From the NCBI RefSeq assembly GCF_963924675.1, contig NC_089226.1, positions 50,857,124-50,921,123 of the forward strand: a DNA stretch of 64,000 nt, read 5' to 3'. Position numbers and translations under genes: made by a program. This document shows positions 10,800 to 22,694 of the stretch, in pieces. Source of the stretch: Phocoena phocoena. Its lineage: Eukaryota > Chordata > Mammalia > Artiodactyla > Phocoenidae. Numbering within the stretch: position 1 is the first letter of the stretch; every line of letters begins with the position of its first letter. The notes under the pieces were generated by a model. That model was not told the DNA's origin. It did no database searches and was given only the letters and a program-made list of their open reading frames with translations.

Positions 10800-12513
10800 G
10801 CTTGCAAGAGTGTTCACCAATATTAAATGAGTTAATGTACATAAATCGTCTAGCCTGCACATATATGTAAAAATACATATTAGTGATGGTGGAAATGTGC
10901 CCAAATGGGAACACACCCAGGTGTGAGAACATGCCCTTGTTTAAGCATAAAAAAATGGTGGGATTTGAATTCTTTCCTCCCACAATTGAGTCACTTGGTC
11001 CTGCAAGAACTTTGGATGGCTACACGTAAGACTGCTGCTTGGCTCATTGACAAGATGATCATGGCTATGTCCTGGTCATTTATACTACTGAGCATGCATT
11101 TGACATGTGTTATTTCAGTCTTGTACTGAAGAGTTAAGCTTGAATTTTGAAACTTTAAAAACATCTTCCTTAGATGCACATAAATTCTTATGAAAACAAT
11201 TCCTGGTAAGCTTTTATTCTTCCTCAGGACTTTGTATGGTTAAAATCTCCAGAATTAAGTTAAAAGTTGATTCCACAAACATGAAGCCCTTGAAGTTGAC
11301 AAGGTAGGGACATGTATATTGGTTTCATCCAATATTTCAAATACTGTATATATTAGTTAGGGTCCAGACAGATTATAGAAACCATACAAGTTATTTTAGC
11401 AGAGAGAATTTAACATAGACAATTGGATAAACAAGTATGGAAAACTGAAAAGGCAAATATGAAACACTGACTAGGGAAAACTGAGGTCTCTCCAAGCCCC
11501 AGTTTTCTCATCTTTGAAAAGAAAATAGTAATAGCTACTGTGCCCATTGCAGGGCTGCCAGGCTGGAAGGCTGCTCATTGGCCCCCTGTGTATTAAGTCT
11601 CTGAAACCTTTATTTATGTTCAGGGGAGTCCATACATGAATACCTCTTACTTTGTACAGGTCATAAATCTCGGCCTTTATCCATTACCTTTTTCAATTAG
11701 CTTCCACTTTTCTCTTTTTCTAAATGCCTTTTCATAGAGATAACATAGAGGTAATCACTGAATGAGGCAACTACCAGCTCTAAGGCTTGTGAAACAATGG
11801 GAAAAGTTTAGGATTATTGGGACTTAAAAGCTTATGACACGTATTTCTGAGGAGGGAGTGCTTCCTAGTCATTGGTCTTTAAGGATTTGAAAATAGCCTG
11901 CTTACCCTCGATAGAGTTATTTTGTGAAAACTCATGTGTTACTTTTTAGAAAGTTAAACAAGAGCAAGAGTTGGGGCAGGCATGGAAAATTTCACAAAGG
12001 AGGAAGAACTTCAAGTGGGAAAACTTCTAAAGAAAGAAACAAGGGTGGACAAGTGAAAGGACAAGTGACAGCAAAACCAAGGGACTCAGAGTGAGCATGA
12101 TGTGATGGAGATGGAAATAGAAGAGATGGAGATGACTGAAATGAGATTGAGTTAACTGAGTGGAAACAAACTAGGGAAGGTTTGGAAACCCCAATATCTT
12201 TCACATCCTGGGGTCCATGGACTACAGGAGATATCAAAGCGGGAATATGCTTGTTCTAGATAACTTACATGGCTTATTTTTACCGGATTTATGGACTTAA
12301 CTAATCAGTTTGGTTCAAGTGGACACAGGATCACAGGAAATTGTTTTGATGAGCTGTACAAAAGACTAGATTTGCCATTCTCTGGGAAGCACCTGTTGTG
12401 TGTCATAAGAAATTCAGGCTTAGGGGATTTCAAATTTTGCTTTACCTTTTTTTATCTGTGTCACTGAGGGCACAAGTATAAAGTTTCATAACTTAGTAGT
12501 CTCCTTTTGGCTA
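10800..12513. other. Unassigned sequence
   Basis: No gene recognised. The segment from about 11346 (TTAGTTAGGGTCCAGACAGA) may be a remnant of a common mammalian interspersed repeat, but I cannot name it. Open frames on both strands at 10777-11179 overlap and show no domain. A purine-rich stretch at 11990-12180 gives the minus-strand frame 11992-12237. Confidence 0.4.
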
Positions 12514-12527
12514 GGAAATAAATGATT

Positions 12528-12832
12528 TTTTAAATTTTTTATTTTATTTATTTTTTTAGAAGATGTTGGGGGTAGGAGTTTATTAATTTATTTTTGCTTT
12601 GTTGGGTCTTCGTTTCTGTGCAAGGGCTTTCTCTAGTTATGGCAAGCGGGGGCCACTCACTATCGCAGACTCTCTTGTTGCGGAGCACAGGCTCCAGAAG
12701 CACAGGCTCAGCAGTTGTTGCTCACGGGCCTAGCTGCTCCGTGGCATGTGGGATCCTCCCAGACCAGGGCTCAAACCCATATCCCCTGCATTAGCAGGCA
12801 GATTCTCAACCACTGCGCCACCAGGGAAGCCC
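12528..12832 (-). mobile_element. Longer, older CHR-2-like SINE, minus strand
   Basis: The plus strand reads the T-rich tail first and ends in ACTGCGCCACCAGGGAAGCC, the reverse complement of the CHR tRNA-like head. The body is longer than in the young copies and includes a GGGTCTTCG...TTTCTCTAGTTATGGC segment typical of CHR-2-type SINEs. A perfect 14-bp duplication, ggaaataaatgatt, flanks it at 12514-12527 and 12833-12846. Body divergence suggests an older insertion than the young copies. The plus-strand frame 12594-12794 is this SINE read in reverse. Confidence 0.93.
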
Positions 12833-12846
12833 GGAAATAAATGATT

Positions 12847-13368
12847 GATTATCACTTTGAGTTGGATAAAAATCCAAACAAAAAGTTCATTGAAAGGACT
12901 ACATGGGGGAAATCTTTGTTTGAAAGGTAAATTTCCATTATTTAATAGTCAGACCAAATTACAATTCCTCATCCCAGCTACCTCATCATCCAGAGAGGCT
13001 GGATGGTCTAAAAGCAGCTCCGTGTGTTATAAAGATCTCTCATGCTTGGTTTATCAGGGTCAGTGACCTCAGGGTAGAATCTTAGAAGCTTAAGGGGCTC
13101 TGTGGCTTAAGAAGGTCACTCTTTGGTACATCCTTTTTTAAGATAGTATATCTAGTGAACATTGTTATCATTGCTCATATAATTCATAAATTTAAATATA
13201 AACTGCATAAATCAAAATCCCTTAAACACTTAGATAGTAAATATAAAACATTTAGATAGTAAATATAAAATTAGTCAAGTTTCAAAATATTTCAATAAAG
13301 TCATAAGTCTAGCATAAAAAATTATTTTAAATGCTCCAAATGCCTTATATACACAAAACATTATAGTT
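12847..13368. other. Unassigned sequence
   Basis: No gene or repeat family recognised. A short imperfect tandem repeat (TTAGATAGTAAATATAAAA) occurs twice at about 13230-13270. Confidence 0.45.
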
Positions 13369-13377
13369 ATTTATTAG

Positions 13378-13587
13378 GGGCTTCCCTGGTGGCGCAGTGG
13401 TAGAAAGTCCGCCTGCCGATGCAGGGGACACGGGTTCGTGCCCCGGTCCGGGAAGATCCCACATGCTGCGGAGCGGCTGGGCCCGTGAGCCATGGCCACT
13501 GAGCCTGCGCGTCTGGAGCCTGTGCTCCGCAACGGGAGAGGCCACAACAGTGAGAGGCCCATGTACTGCAGAAAAAAAAAAAAAAAA
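13378..13587 (+). mobile_element. CHR SINE, young copy with extra 3' segment
   Basis: The CHR body runs from GGGGCTTCCCTGG to an A tail at 13572-13587. Its A-box region reads CAGTGGTAGAAAG, differing from sister copies. The best flanking duplication, atttattag, lies at 13369-13377 and 13637-13645, not directly after the first A tail. The 49 bp between (13588-13636), ending in a second A run, therefore appear to be part of the inserted unit. Confidence 0.93.
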
Positions 13588-13636
13588 GGTCACAGGCTGG
13601 AGTCTGTGTTGAGCTCTGTCTCTTTAAAAAAAAAAA
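13588..13636 (+). repeat. Putative 3'-transduced segment with second A tail
   Basis: Non-SINE sequence starting GGTCACAGGCTGGAG and ending in about 11-12 A's sits between the SINE tail and the right copy of the target-site duplication. This is what read-through transcription from a source SINE into its flank, followed by polyadenylation and retroposition, would leave. The duplication is only 9 bp and AT-rich, so an alternative is a plain SINE next to an unrelated A run. Confidence 0.5.
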
Positions 13637-13645
13637 ATTTATTAG

Positions 13646-15340
13646 AGAACCTACCTCAAAACATCAATCCCATGGTTTTGTCACATTATTATCTCTATAC
13701 AAATTTATTTGATATAAAATTATTTAATATATTCCTGGTTATGGTTTTATTCATTTATGGACAATAATTTTATCAATCTGAAAGTCAAGCAATATAAACT
13801 AGCTGGTATTGCAGATTTTATTTCATTAACCTATTCATTCCTCATTTGTCAAGGGATTTGGTTACATCTTCTAAGTAGATTGAAACCTGAGTCAGTGTTT
13901 ATTGGGTTGGGACTCTTCTCAAACAAAACTTTAATTGTTAAATAAGTGGTATGTTCCAAGACTATGCTTTAGAATGTGGTGCTGACCCAGCTTTTCCTCC
14001 AGGTCACTGATCTATTGGTTACAGAGTGATCCACCTCAGTTCACGGTTTACTTGACTGTGCCCTATTATCACTGCATACTTAGTAGGATATCCAGAAGTT
14101 TCATGCCTCAAGAGATTAAGGAATGAGTTTCTATAGACAGTTTTCTATTAAGGTTATGCAGATAAATCTATCATTTCGTCACAGGTTGTTGGATTTCTAT
14201 ATGACTTACTGTTCTTTGAAATCACCCTTTTTGTTAAAACATATAAAAAATACATACTACAATTTTTAAATACTACATGTATTTAAATGAAATCAGCATT
14301 CCCGAATTATTAAAACTAATTACTTACCATGGTTTAATGTACTTGCCCTACTTTTAAATTTTCATACTAAATTTTATTTAAAATTTTACATACTTGATAT
14401 AAGTACAATTTCATGTTTTTTCACATATTCAACTCAATTTTATTATTATAATTATCTTTTGGATGCATAAATTAAATTATTACAACATATATTGGAAACC
14501 TCATTTAGTTAAAAACTTTGTCTTTTAAGATACCACTCAGAAAATTTTAAAAGCGTCTTGGATTTCTGGCAACAGCAAGCTATTTCATCTTGATTTTTTT
14601 CCTATTTCAATGCATGAGATCATCTCCAGAAAGTCTCAGTTCCTTTGAAAGGAAAGTATTTTTAAAGACCAACTTCAGGATACTATGAAAAGTTACCATA
14701 CTGTTCTACATATGCCAGACATTATTGAGAGATCTAGAAAATAATGATCATTAAGGTCATGAGTTCATATTGATTTTCTAGTTTAACCACAAAATTAGTA
14801 TTATTTTTCAAAAACTTATTCTAGCATGAATATACACTTCAACATACCTAGGTGAAAAGTCACTGTGTTCTCTCCATTATCTTCTAGGCTCAGAACCCTT
14901 CTTTTGCCAGCACAGTGTGAACAAAGCCATCTCACTGGGACTGATTCCCAGTCACTAAGCTCATAACGTTAATTTAAAAGTTCTAATATAAAAGAAGAGG
15001 TCAATATGGATGGGCACTTGCCCATGCAGACAGACATAGAACAGAAGCCAGGTCAAAACCAGCAATCTGTTTGGTGAGTATGGAATCAAAATGAGCATAA
15101 TTAGTTCTGTTAGATATTTCAGGATGACATATATTCATTAATCTAGGCCCACAGCAGAGTTGGTCTTGCCAATAGAAGGACCATAGATAAAAGAAAGACT
15201 ACAAACTTTTAGACATATCTAGAATGGCCACTGCCAAAATTAGCAGAGGGATCAAGAATCAATAGCCAAGAGGAACTGATAATATACTTGATAATGTCAA
15301 TAATGACAAATGTGCAAAAAGAAAAAAAAAGTAAAATAGT
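13646..15340. other. Unassigned AT-rich sequence
   Basis: No gene, RNA or repeat family recognised. The open frame 13757-13945 has no domain signature. Confidence 0.45.
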
Positions 15341-15344
15341 ATAA

Positions 15345-15550
15345 CTCAAAAAGAAAGACAGATAACCAACAAGGACCTACTATATAGCACAAGGGACTAT
15401 ACTCAATATTTTGTAACAACCAATAAGGGAAAAGAATATGAAAAAAATACATGTTTGTATACCTGAATCACTTTTTATTTATACATGTTTGTATATCTGA
15501 ATGTACACCTGAAACTATCACAATCTCACCTATACTTCACTTAAGAAAAA
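15345..15550 (+). mobile_element. L1 3' end fragment
   Basis: Contains AACAAGGACCTACTATATAG, a TTTTGTAACAACC block and GTACACCTGAAACTATCACA, the 3' UTR of the older L1 family in this window. A short internal direct repeat (ATACATGTTTGTATA, near 15449 and 15481) is present. Severely 5'-truncated. Confidence 0.85.
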
Positions 15551-15554
15551 GGAA

Positions 15555-15997
15555 AAGATCAACAGGAAGACAAAAATGTGATTCAACAATTCTTGTACAA
15601 CCAGGCCCCAACACAAGAAACATCCTTATATGAGCACTTAGGGAAAAGATCCTTAAATGAGTCTGCAATATTGATTGCATGATCAAGAAGAAATCTTCTG
15701 GTTATGGGATATATGTGAATGGAATCTTAAAGATCTTGGAGTTTATCATATTTGGCTGAAAGCATGCCACCCACTTTAAAAATCCAGAGAGAATAAAAAC
15801 AGGAATTTTCTGGACAAGTCTCATTTGTTACAACGTCCCATTGTTAATGTTTTTTTTTTTTTCATTTCAGATGCATGAGGTTATCACAACAATAAAATTG
15901 ACATATAGTGGATAACTGGAAGGTATGAAGGGTGCTTGGTAACCTGTGACCAAGAAAGTAGATAGGGCAGCTGAATATCATTTTTACTTATTTATTC
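15555..15997. other. Unassigned sequence
   Basis: No gene or repeat family recognised. A poly-T run lies at about 15850-15862. Confidence 0.45.
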
Positions 15998-16014
15998 AAT
16001 AATTAGCTAAAGTA

Positions 16015-16220
16015 GGGGCTTCCCTGGTGGCGCAGTGGTTGAGAGTCCGCCTGCCGATGCAGGGGACACGGGTTCGTGCCCCGGTCCGGGAAGATCCCAC
16101 ATGCCGCGGAGCAGCTGTGCCCGTGAGCCATGGCCGCTGAGCCTGCGCGTCCGGAGCCTGTGCTCCGCAACGGGAGAGGCCACAACAGTGAGAGGCCCGC
16201 ATACCACAAAAAAAAAAAAA
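16015..16220 (+). mobile_element. CHR SINE, young copy
   Basis: Complete body with B box GGTTCGTGCC at 16071-16080 and an A tail. The 17-bp target-site duplication aataattagctaaagta is perfect at 15998-16014 and 16221-16237. Three overlapping minus-strand frames (15996-16209) are the SINE read backwards. Confidence 0.97.
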
Positions 16221-16237
16221 AATAATTAGCTAAAGTA

Positions 16238-17017
16238 TTATCACTTTTTCATTTGTTTGTTGGCATTTATTCACTTGTATAAATAAGGCATGGGGCATTT
16301 CTTTGATGAGCTCACAAGCTAGGAAGCATGAATAATCTAGTCAATGATGAGTGCTCCATCATAGGTTGGATAATAGGTATATGTTTTTACAAGGTAGGAG
16401 AGAGGCACAAAGAAGAAATTACTAAAATTGGTAAAATGAGTCAGAGCAGGTTTCACGGAATAGTGGATATTTGAATTGTAACTTGAAAGAAAATTAGGAG
16501 TTAGCCAATATAGCAAAAAGCAAGGGGAATTCCAGGTATGGAAACAAACTATGGCATGGTTGAATGTATGTAAGTTGTGATTTGAATGGGTAGTTCTGTG
16601 TATAGAAAGGACAAGAGGGAGAGGAAGCTGCAGAGGAAGACAGGAGTAAGGGTTTGAAGACTTAGCAAAGTGTACTGATGATCAACAGTTAAAATAAAAA
16701 TTATCCAAACTTCTAAACTTTCCAGTGATTAGATAGATAGAGACAACAATCCTAAATATTTACACAATGTTCAACTAATAGCTGACAGAGAGCTTTAACA
16801 TAATTTAAGTTCTTAATAAAATGTCATGACTTGGGGGAAGGTAGAGAATTGTTTAATCTGTTAGATGAAGTGATTGTTGCCCAGATTCAAGTGAGGTATT
16901 CAACTTCATGTGGTGAGAGGGTGACTCATGAAAATTGTTTAGATCATCTGACAATAGATCCTAGTACTGCCACCACTTTAGTATACCCACTACCACCATC
17001 TGTAGGCTCTTGAGAAT
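16238..17017. other. Unassigned sequence
   Basis: No gene or repeat family recognised. The frame at 16831-17013 has no recognisable domain. Confidence 0.45.
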
Positions 17018-17040
17018 TTTAAAATTTGTGTGGAAACATA

Positions 17041-17123
17041 AAATTTTTTAAATTTTTGGTTCTAGTTCTTTGAAAAATGCCATTGATAATTTGGTAGGGA
17101 TTGCACGGAATGTGTAGATTGCC
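17041..17123 (-). mobile_element. Inverted 5' segment of an L1
   Basis: The plus strand carries the reverse complement of the L1 ORF2 region that encodes the sequence around '[12 protein letters not shown]' in better copies. The same region follows directly in forward orientation from 17124. Arms 17045-17105 and 17125-17186 form an imperfect inverted repeat with a loop of about 19 nt. This matches 5' inversion by twin priming, with duplication at the junction. About 24 bp at 17018-17041 (AAAATTTGTGTGGAAACATA) look like a further forward-oriented scrap of the same region. Confidence 0.85.
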
Positions 17124-18310
17124 TTGCAATCCCTATCAAATTACCAATGGCATTTTTTACAGAATTAGAACTAAAAATGTAAAAATTTGTATGGAAACAC
17201 AAAAGACCTCAAATAGCCAAAGCAATCCTGAAAAAGAAAAACTACAACCCACAGAATGGGATAGAATATTTGCAAATGAAGTGACCAACAAGGGAGTAAT
17301 CTCCAAAATATACAAACTGCTCATGCAGCTCTATATCAAAAACAAACAAACAACCCAATCAAAAAGTGGGCAGAAGATCTAAATAGATATTTTTTCAAAG
17401 AAAACATGCAGATGGCCAATAGGGACATGAAAAGATGCTCAACATAGCTAGTTATTAGAGAAAGGCAAATCAAAACCACAATGCGGTATCAGCTCACACC
17501 AGTCAGAAAAGCCATCATCAAAAAGCCTGCACACAATAAATGCTGGAGAGGCTGTGGAGAAAAGGGAACTCTGCTACACTGCTGGTGGGAATGTAAATTG
17601 ATACAGCCACTATGGAGAACAGTATGGAGCTTCCTTAAACTAAAAATAGAGCTACCATATGATCCAGCAATCCCACCCCTGGGTATATATCAAGAGAAAA
17701 CCATAATTTGAAAAGATGCATGCACCTCAATGTTCATTGCAGCACTGTTTACAATAGCTAAGACATGGAAGCAACCTAAATGTACATCAACAGAGGAATG
17801 GATAAAGATGTGGCACATACATACAATGGAATACCACTCAGCCATAAAAAAGAATGAAATAATGTCATTTACAGCAACATGGATGGACCTAGAGATTATC
17901 ATACTAAATGAAGCAAGTCAGAGAAAGACAAATATCATATGATATCACTCATGTGGAATCTAATTTTCTTTAAAATGAGACAAATGAACTTATTTACAAA
18001 ACAGAAACAGACTTACAGATATCAAAAACAAACTTATGGTTACCAAAGGGGAAATGTGTGGGTGGGAGGAGGGGTAAATCAGAAGCTTGGGATTAACACA
18101 CACACACTACTATATATAAGATAGATAACCATCAAAGACCTACTGTAGAGCACAGGGAACTTCACTCAATATCTTGTAGTAACCTATAATGGAAAAGAAT
18201 CTTAAAAATAATAGATATATGTATATGTATAACTGAATCACTTTGCTGTACACCTGAAACTAACACATTGTGAATCAACTATACGCCAATAAAATTTTTT
18301 TTAAAATAAT
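17124..18310 (+). mobile_element. L1 ORF2 C-terminus and 3' UTR with internal deletion
   Basis: Forward ORF2 sequence begins at GCAATCCCTATCAAATTACC. It jumps at about 17243 from the 'kpkiakAIL' region to the region near [15 protein letters not shown], skipping several hundred bases present in other copies. It continues through [15 protein letters not shown] coding to the 3' UTR (ATGAACTTATTTACAAAACA, then CTTTGCTGTACACCTGAAAC) and ends CCAATAAAATTTTTTTTA. Frameshifts and stops are frequent. This 3' UTR type differs from the CAGGACAGGAATA type at 1.7, 22.7 and 51.3 kb, so it represents a separate L1 lineage. Confidence 0.9.
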
Positions 18311-18793
18311 AAGTTTATTTTAGAGCTTAAATTTTGCTGATTTATATGTGAATTTTACCCTTATTGCTCCCCATTTTCTTTCAGTACAATCAACCATCTG
18401 GTTGTAACATTCCAGGATTAAGCCTCTCTCTGACTTGCCCTTCTGCATGTACAGCAGTCTATTTGAGTTACCTGTAACGCATCAAACAACTAGTTGTTTA
18501 TCGTTTACGTGTGTGTGTATGACATAGCTTTACAACAGTACAAGTGTAGTTTAGAAATGGACCTTTGGTAAACTTCATTTCATCTTTTCTCACAGGTAAC
18601 TCAGGAATCTGCAAAACATGTCTTTTTTGTCATCTTAGATACTTAAACCTTCTGACTAAGCTGGCACAGCTGGAAGCGGCAAGGAGACTGAAAAAGTGGA
18701 TTTGAGTGTCTCATATTTGGCTGAATATTTACTCTAGGTAGACCATATTTATGTCACCTATGTCCCAATGGGTAACTTTGGCATATATGGTGT
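18311..18793. other. Unassigned sequence
   Basis: No gene or repeat family recognised. Confidence 0.45.
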
Positions 18794-18884
18794 CTTAGGC
18801 CATTCAGGCTGCTATAACATAGCAGTACCATAGACTGGGTAGCTTATAAACAACAGAACTTATTTCTCACAACTCTGGAGGCCT
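18794..18884. repeat. Truncated interspersed repeat, family not assigned
   Basis: The motif GGCTGCTATAACATAGCAGT, then ACCATAGACTGGGTAGCTTA and CAACAGAACTTATTTCTCAC is a common mammalian interspersed-repeat sequence. I cannot name the family safely. It is cut off where L1 sequence begins at 18885. Confidence 0.6.
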
Positions 18885-19866
18885 CTGGGACAACATCAAG
18901 CACACTAATATTTGCATTAGAGGTGGCACAGAAGGAGAAGAGAAAAAGTGCCTAAGAAAATATTTGAAGAGATCATAGCTGAAAATTTCCCTAACCTGGA
19001 AAAGGAAAGAGTCACCCAGGTTCAGGAAGTACAGAGTCCCATACAGAATTAACCCAAAGAAGAATACACCAAGACACACTGTAATCAAAATGACAAAAAT
19101 TAAAGATAAAGATACTAAAAGCCTCAAGGGAAAATCAACAAATAACATATAAGGGAACTCCCATAAAACTATCAGTTGATTTTTCAGCAAAAACTCTGTA
19201 GGCAAGAAGTGAGTGGCATGATATATTTAAAGAAATGAAAGGGAAAAACCCACAACCAAGAATACTCTACCCAGCAAGTCTCTCATTCAGATTTGATGGA
19301 GAAATCAAAAGCTTTACAGACACGCAAAAGCTAAAAGACTTCAAACCACCAAACCAGCGTTAACACCAAATATTAAAGGAACTTCTCTGGATAAAAAAGA
19401 AAAGGCCACAATTAGAGACAAGAAAATTACAGAATGAAAAAGCTCACTGGTAAAGGCAACCATACAGTAATAGTAGGAAATTATCCACACACAAAGTTGG
19501 TAGGGAGGTTAAAAGAAAAAAGGAGTAAAATCGTCTGTATCCACAATAAGCAGTTAAGGGATACAGAAAACAATTAGTTGTAAAATATGACATCAAAAAA
19601 CAGTAATTGTGAGGTGAGAAGAGTACCAATGCAGGGTATTTAAAATGTATTTGAAATGAAGGGATCAGCAACTTAAAACGATCATATATATATGTAGACT
19701 GCTATACAAAAACCTCAAGGTAACCACAAGCCAAAAATCTATAATATATATACACACAAAAAAAAGGAATCCAAACAACACTGAAGATACTCATCAAATC
19801 ACAAGAGAACAAAAGAAGAAATGGAAAAAAGAAAAAGACATACAAAAACAAATCCAAAACAATTAA

Positions 19867-22070
19867 ATGCCAACAAGAACATACATATTGACAATTACCT
19901 TAAATATTTATGGACTAAATGCTTCAACCAAAAGACACAGACTAGCTGAATGGATACAAAAACATGACCCATATATATGCTGCCTATAAGAGACTCACTT
20001 CAGATCTAGAGACAAACACAGACTGAAAGTGAGGGGATGGAAAAAGATATTTCACCAAATGGAAATCAAAAGAAAGCCAGAAGAGCAATACTTATATCAG
20101 ACAAAATAGACTTTAAAATAAAGACTGTTACAAGAGAAGAAGGATACTATGTCATGGTCAAGGAATCAATCCAAGAAAAATATATAGCAATTGTAAATAT
20201 ATATCCACCCAACATAAGAGCAACTCAATATATAAGGCAAATATAAACAGACATAAAAGGAGAAGTCCACAGTAACACAATAATGGTACTGGACTTTAAC
20301 ACCCCACTTACATCAATGGACAGATAATCCAGACAGAAAACCAATAAGGAAACACAGGTCTTAAATAACACATTAAAACAAATGGACTTAATTGATATTT
20401 ATAGAGCATTCCACCCTAAAGCAGCAGAATCCACATTCTTTCCAAGTGCACATGGAATATTCTCTAGGACAGATCACATGCTTGGCCAAAAACCACACCT
20501 TGGTAAATTTAAGAAAATTGAAATCATATCAAGCATCTTTTCTGACTACAATGCTATGAGTCTATCACTTACAAGAAAAAAGTGCAAAAAACACAAACAC
20601 ATGGAGGCTAAACAATATGCTACTAAACAACCAGTGGATCACTGAAGAAATCTAAGGGGAAATAAAAAAATACCTAGAGACAAATGAAAACAAAAACACG
20701 ATGATCCAAAGCCTATGGGATGTAGCAAAAGCAGTCGCAACAGGGAAGTTTATAGTGATACAAGACTACATCAGGAAACAAGAAAAATCTCAAATAAACA
20801 AACTAACCATACACCTAAAGCAACTAGAGAAAGAAGGACAAACAAAATCCAAAGTTAGTAGAAGGAAAGTAATCACAAAGATCAGAGCAGAAATAAATGA
20901 AACAGAGACAGAAAAAAAAAATAGAAAAGGTTGATGAAACTAAAAGCTGGTTCTTTGAAAAGGTAAACAACATTGAAAAACCTTTAGTCAGATGCATTAA
21001 GAAAAAAAGGGAGAGTGCCCAAATCAATAAAATCAGAAATGAAAAAGAAGTTACAATTAACACCATAGAAACACAAAGGAAAATAAAAGACTATTATGAG
21101 AACTACACACCAAATATACACCAATATATGACCAATAAAACAGACAGCTAAGAATAAGTGGACAAATTCTTAGAAAGCTACAATCTACTAAGACTGAACC
21201 AGAAGGAAATACAAAATATGAACAGACACATTACCAGTACCAAAATTGAATCAGTAGTTAAAAAACTCCCTACAAACAAAAGTCCAGGTGGCTTCACAGG
21301 TCAATTCTACCAAACATTTAGAGAAGAGTTAACACCTATCCTACTCAAAATATGCAAAAAAATTCAAGAGGAAGGAATACTTTTTAAATCATTCTACGAG
21401 GGCACAGTAACTTTGTTACTAAAACCAAACAAAGATAGCACATAACAAGAAACTTACAGGTCAGTATCACTGATGATTATAGATGCCAAAATCCTCAACA
21501 AAATACTAGCAAACTCCAACAATACATTAAAAGGATCATACACCATGATCAAGTGGGATTTATCCCAGGGATGCAAGGATTTTTCAATATCTGCAAACCA
21601 ATCAATGTGATACACCACATTAACAAATTGAAGAATAAAAACCATATGATCAACTCAATAGATGCAGAAAAAGCATTTGATAAAATTCAATGTGGATTTA
21701 TGATTAAAAACTCTACAGAAAATGGGCAAAGAAGGAACATATCTCAACATAATAAAGGCCTTATATGACAGCTAACTTCATACTCAGTAGTGAAAAGCTG
21801 AAAGCATTCCCTCTAAGATCAGGAACAAAAAGATGCCCACTCTTGCCACTTTTATTCATCACAGTTTTGGAACTCCTAGCTACAGCAATCAGAGAAGAAA
21901 AGAATATAAAAGGAATCAGAATTGGAAATGAAGAAGTATAACTGTCACCATTTGCAGATGACATGATACTATACATAGAAAACCCTAAAGAGGCCAAAAG
22001 AAAACTACTAGAGTTCATCAGTGAATTCAGTAAAGTTGCAGGATACAAAATTAATATACAAAATTCTACC
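19867..22070 (+). pseudogene. L1 ORF2 remnant (endonuclease and reverse transcriptase)
   Basis: L1 ORF2 encodes an APE-like endonuclease followed by a reverse transcriptase that drives target-primed insertion. Here the N-terminal endonuclease start is recognisable (TYILTITLNINGLNASTKRH), with a stop at 'CCL*ETHF' near 19988. The palm motif FADD of the RT is at 21951-21962. Multiple stops and frameshifts split the frame into pieces such as 20382-20645, 21158-21445 and 21553-21768. The C-terminal end is lost by deletion near 22070. No function is expected. Confidence 0.9.
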
Positions 22071-22287
22071 TCCTAGAGTAATGGAAACAAGAGCAAAAAT
22101 TTTAAAAGTGACCTAATTAAACTTAAAAGCTTTCGCACAGCAAAGGAAAACATCAACAAAAAGAAAAGATAACCTATGGAACTGGACAAAATACTTGGGA
22201 ACAATGCTACCAACAAGCAATTAATTTCCAAAAATATACAAACAGGTTATACAGCTCAAAACAACAACCATGAAAAACAACAACCCA

Positions 22288-22488
22288 GGGGCTTCCCTGG
22301 TGTCGCAGTGGTTGAGAGTCCGCCTGCTGAAGCAGGAGACACGGGTTTGTGCCCCGGTCCGGGAAGATCCCACGTGCCGCAGAGCGGCTGGGCCCATGAG
22401 CCATGGCCGCTGAGCCTGCGTGTCCAGAGCCTGTGCTCCGCAGCAGGAGAGGCCACAACAGTGAGAGGCACGCGTACTGCCAAAAAAA
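22288..22488 (+). mobile_element. CHR SINE inside old L1
   Basis: Complete body from GGGGCTTCCCTGGTGTCGCA to the A tail. A short flanking duplication, aacaaccca, lies at 22279-22287 and 22489-22497 and may extend into the A-rich flank. The interrupted L1 reads on directly after it (CAACCCAATCGAAAAATGGG). The frames 22176-22562 (plus) and 22207-22661 (minus) are SINE/L1 read-throughs. Confidence 0.96.
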
Positions 22489-22685
22489 AACAACCCAATC
22501 GAAAAATGGGCAGAAGACCTAAACAGACATTTCTCCAAAGAAGACTTAAATATGGCTACTAAACACAGGAAAAGGTGCTCAAGAATGCTAATTATTATAA
22601 AAATGTAGATCAAAACTATAATGAGGTACCACCTCACAGCACCAGTCAGAATTGCCATCATTTAAAAAGTCTACAGGAGGACCTT

Positions 22686-22694
22686 CAAGATGGC
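22686..22694 (+). promoter_or_regulatory. YY1-like motif at L1 start
   Basis: CAAGATGGC lies about 11-19 bases from the 5' end of the element. YY1 sites of this form near position +13 to +21 position transcription starts in human L1; function here is inference by analogy. Confidence 0.6.

Larger units (their letters stand above)
18885..22674 (+). mobile_element. Old L1, left part (ORF1 end, ORF2 to C-terminal region)
   Basis: The element starts inside ORF1. The RNA-binding C-terminal half is recognisable from LWDNIK-like coding near 18890 to the ORF1 end near 19395. A spacer follows, then ORF2 from an ATG at 19867. ORF2 has an internal deletion at about 22068, joining the RT thumb region to the C-terminal '[10 protein letters not shown]' region. 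A CHR SINE sits at 22288-22488. A full-length younger L1 interrupts it after 22674, and the element resumes at 30187. Numerous stops make it a fossil. Confidence 0.9.

Noticed and set aside
13345..13612. Overlapping open frames on both strands, proline/serine/arginine-rich
   Set aside because: They are the CHR SINE translated in several frames. The same peptides recur at 1073-1464, 15996-16229, 22207-22562, 61761-62092 and 62607-62967 wherever a CHR copy lies.
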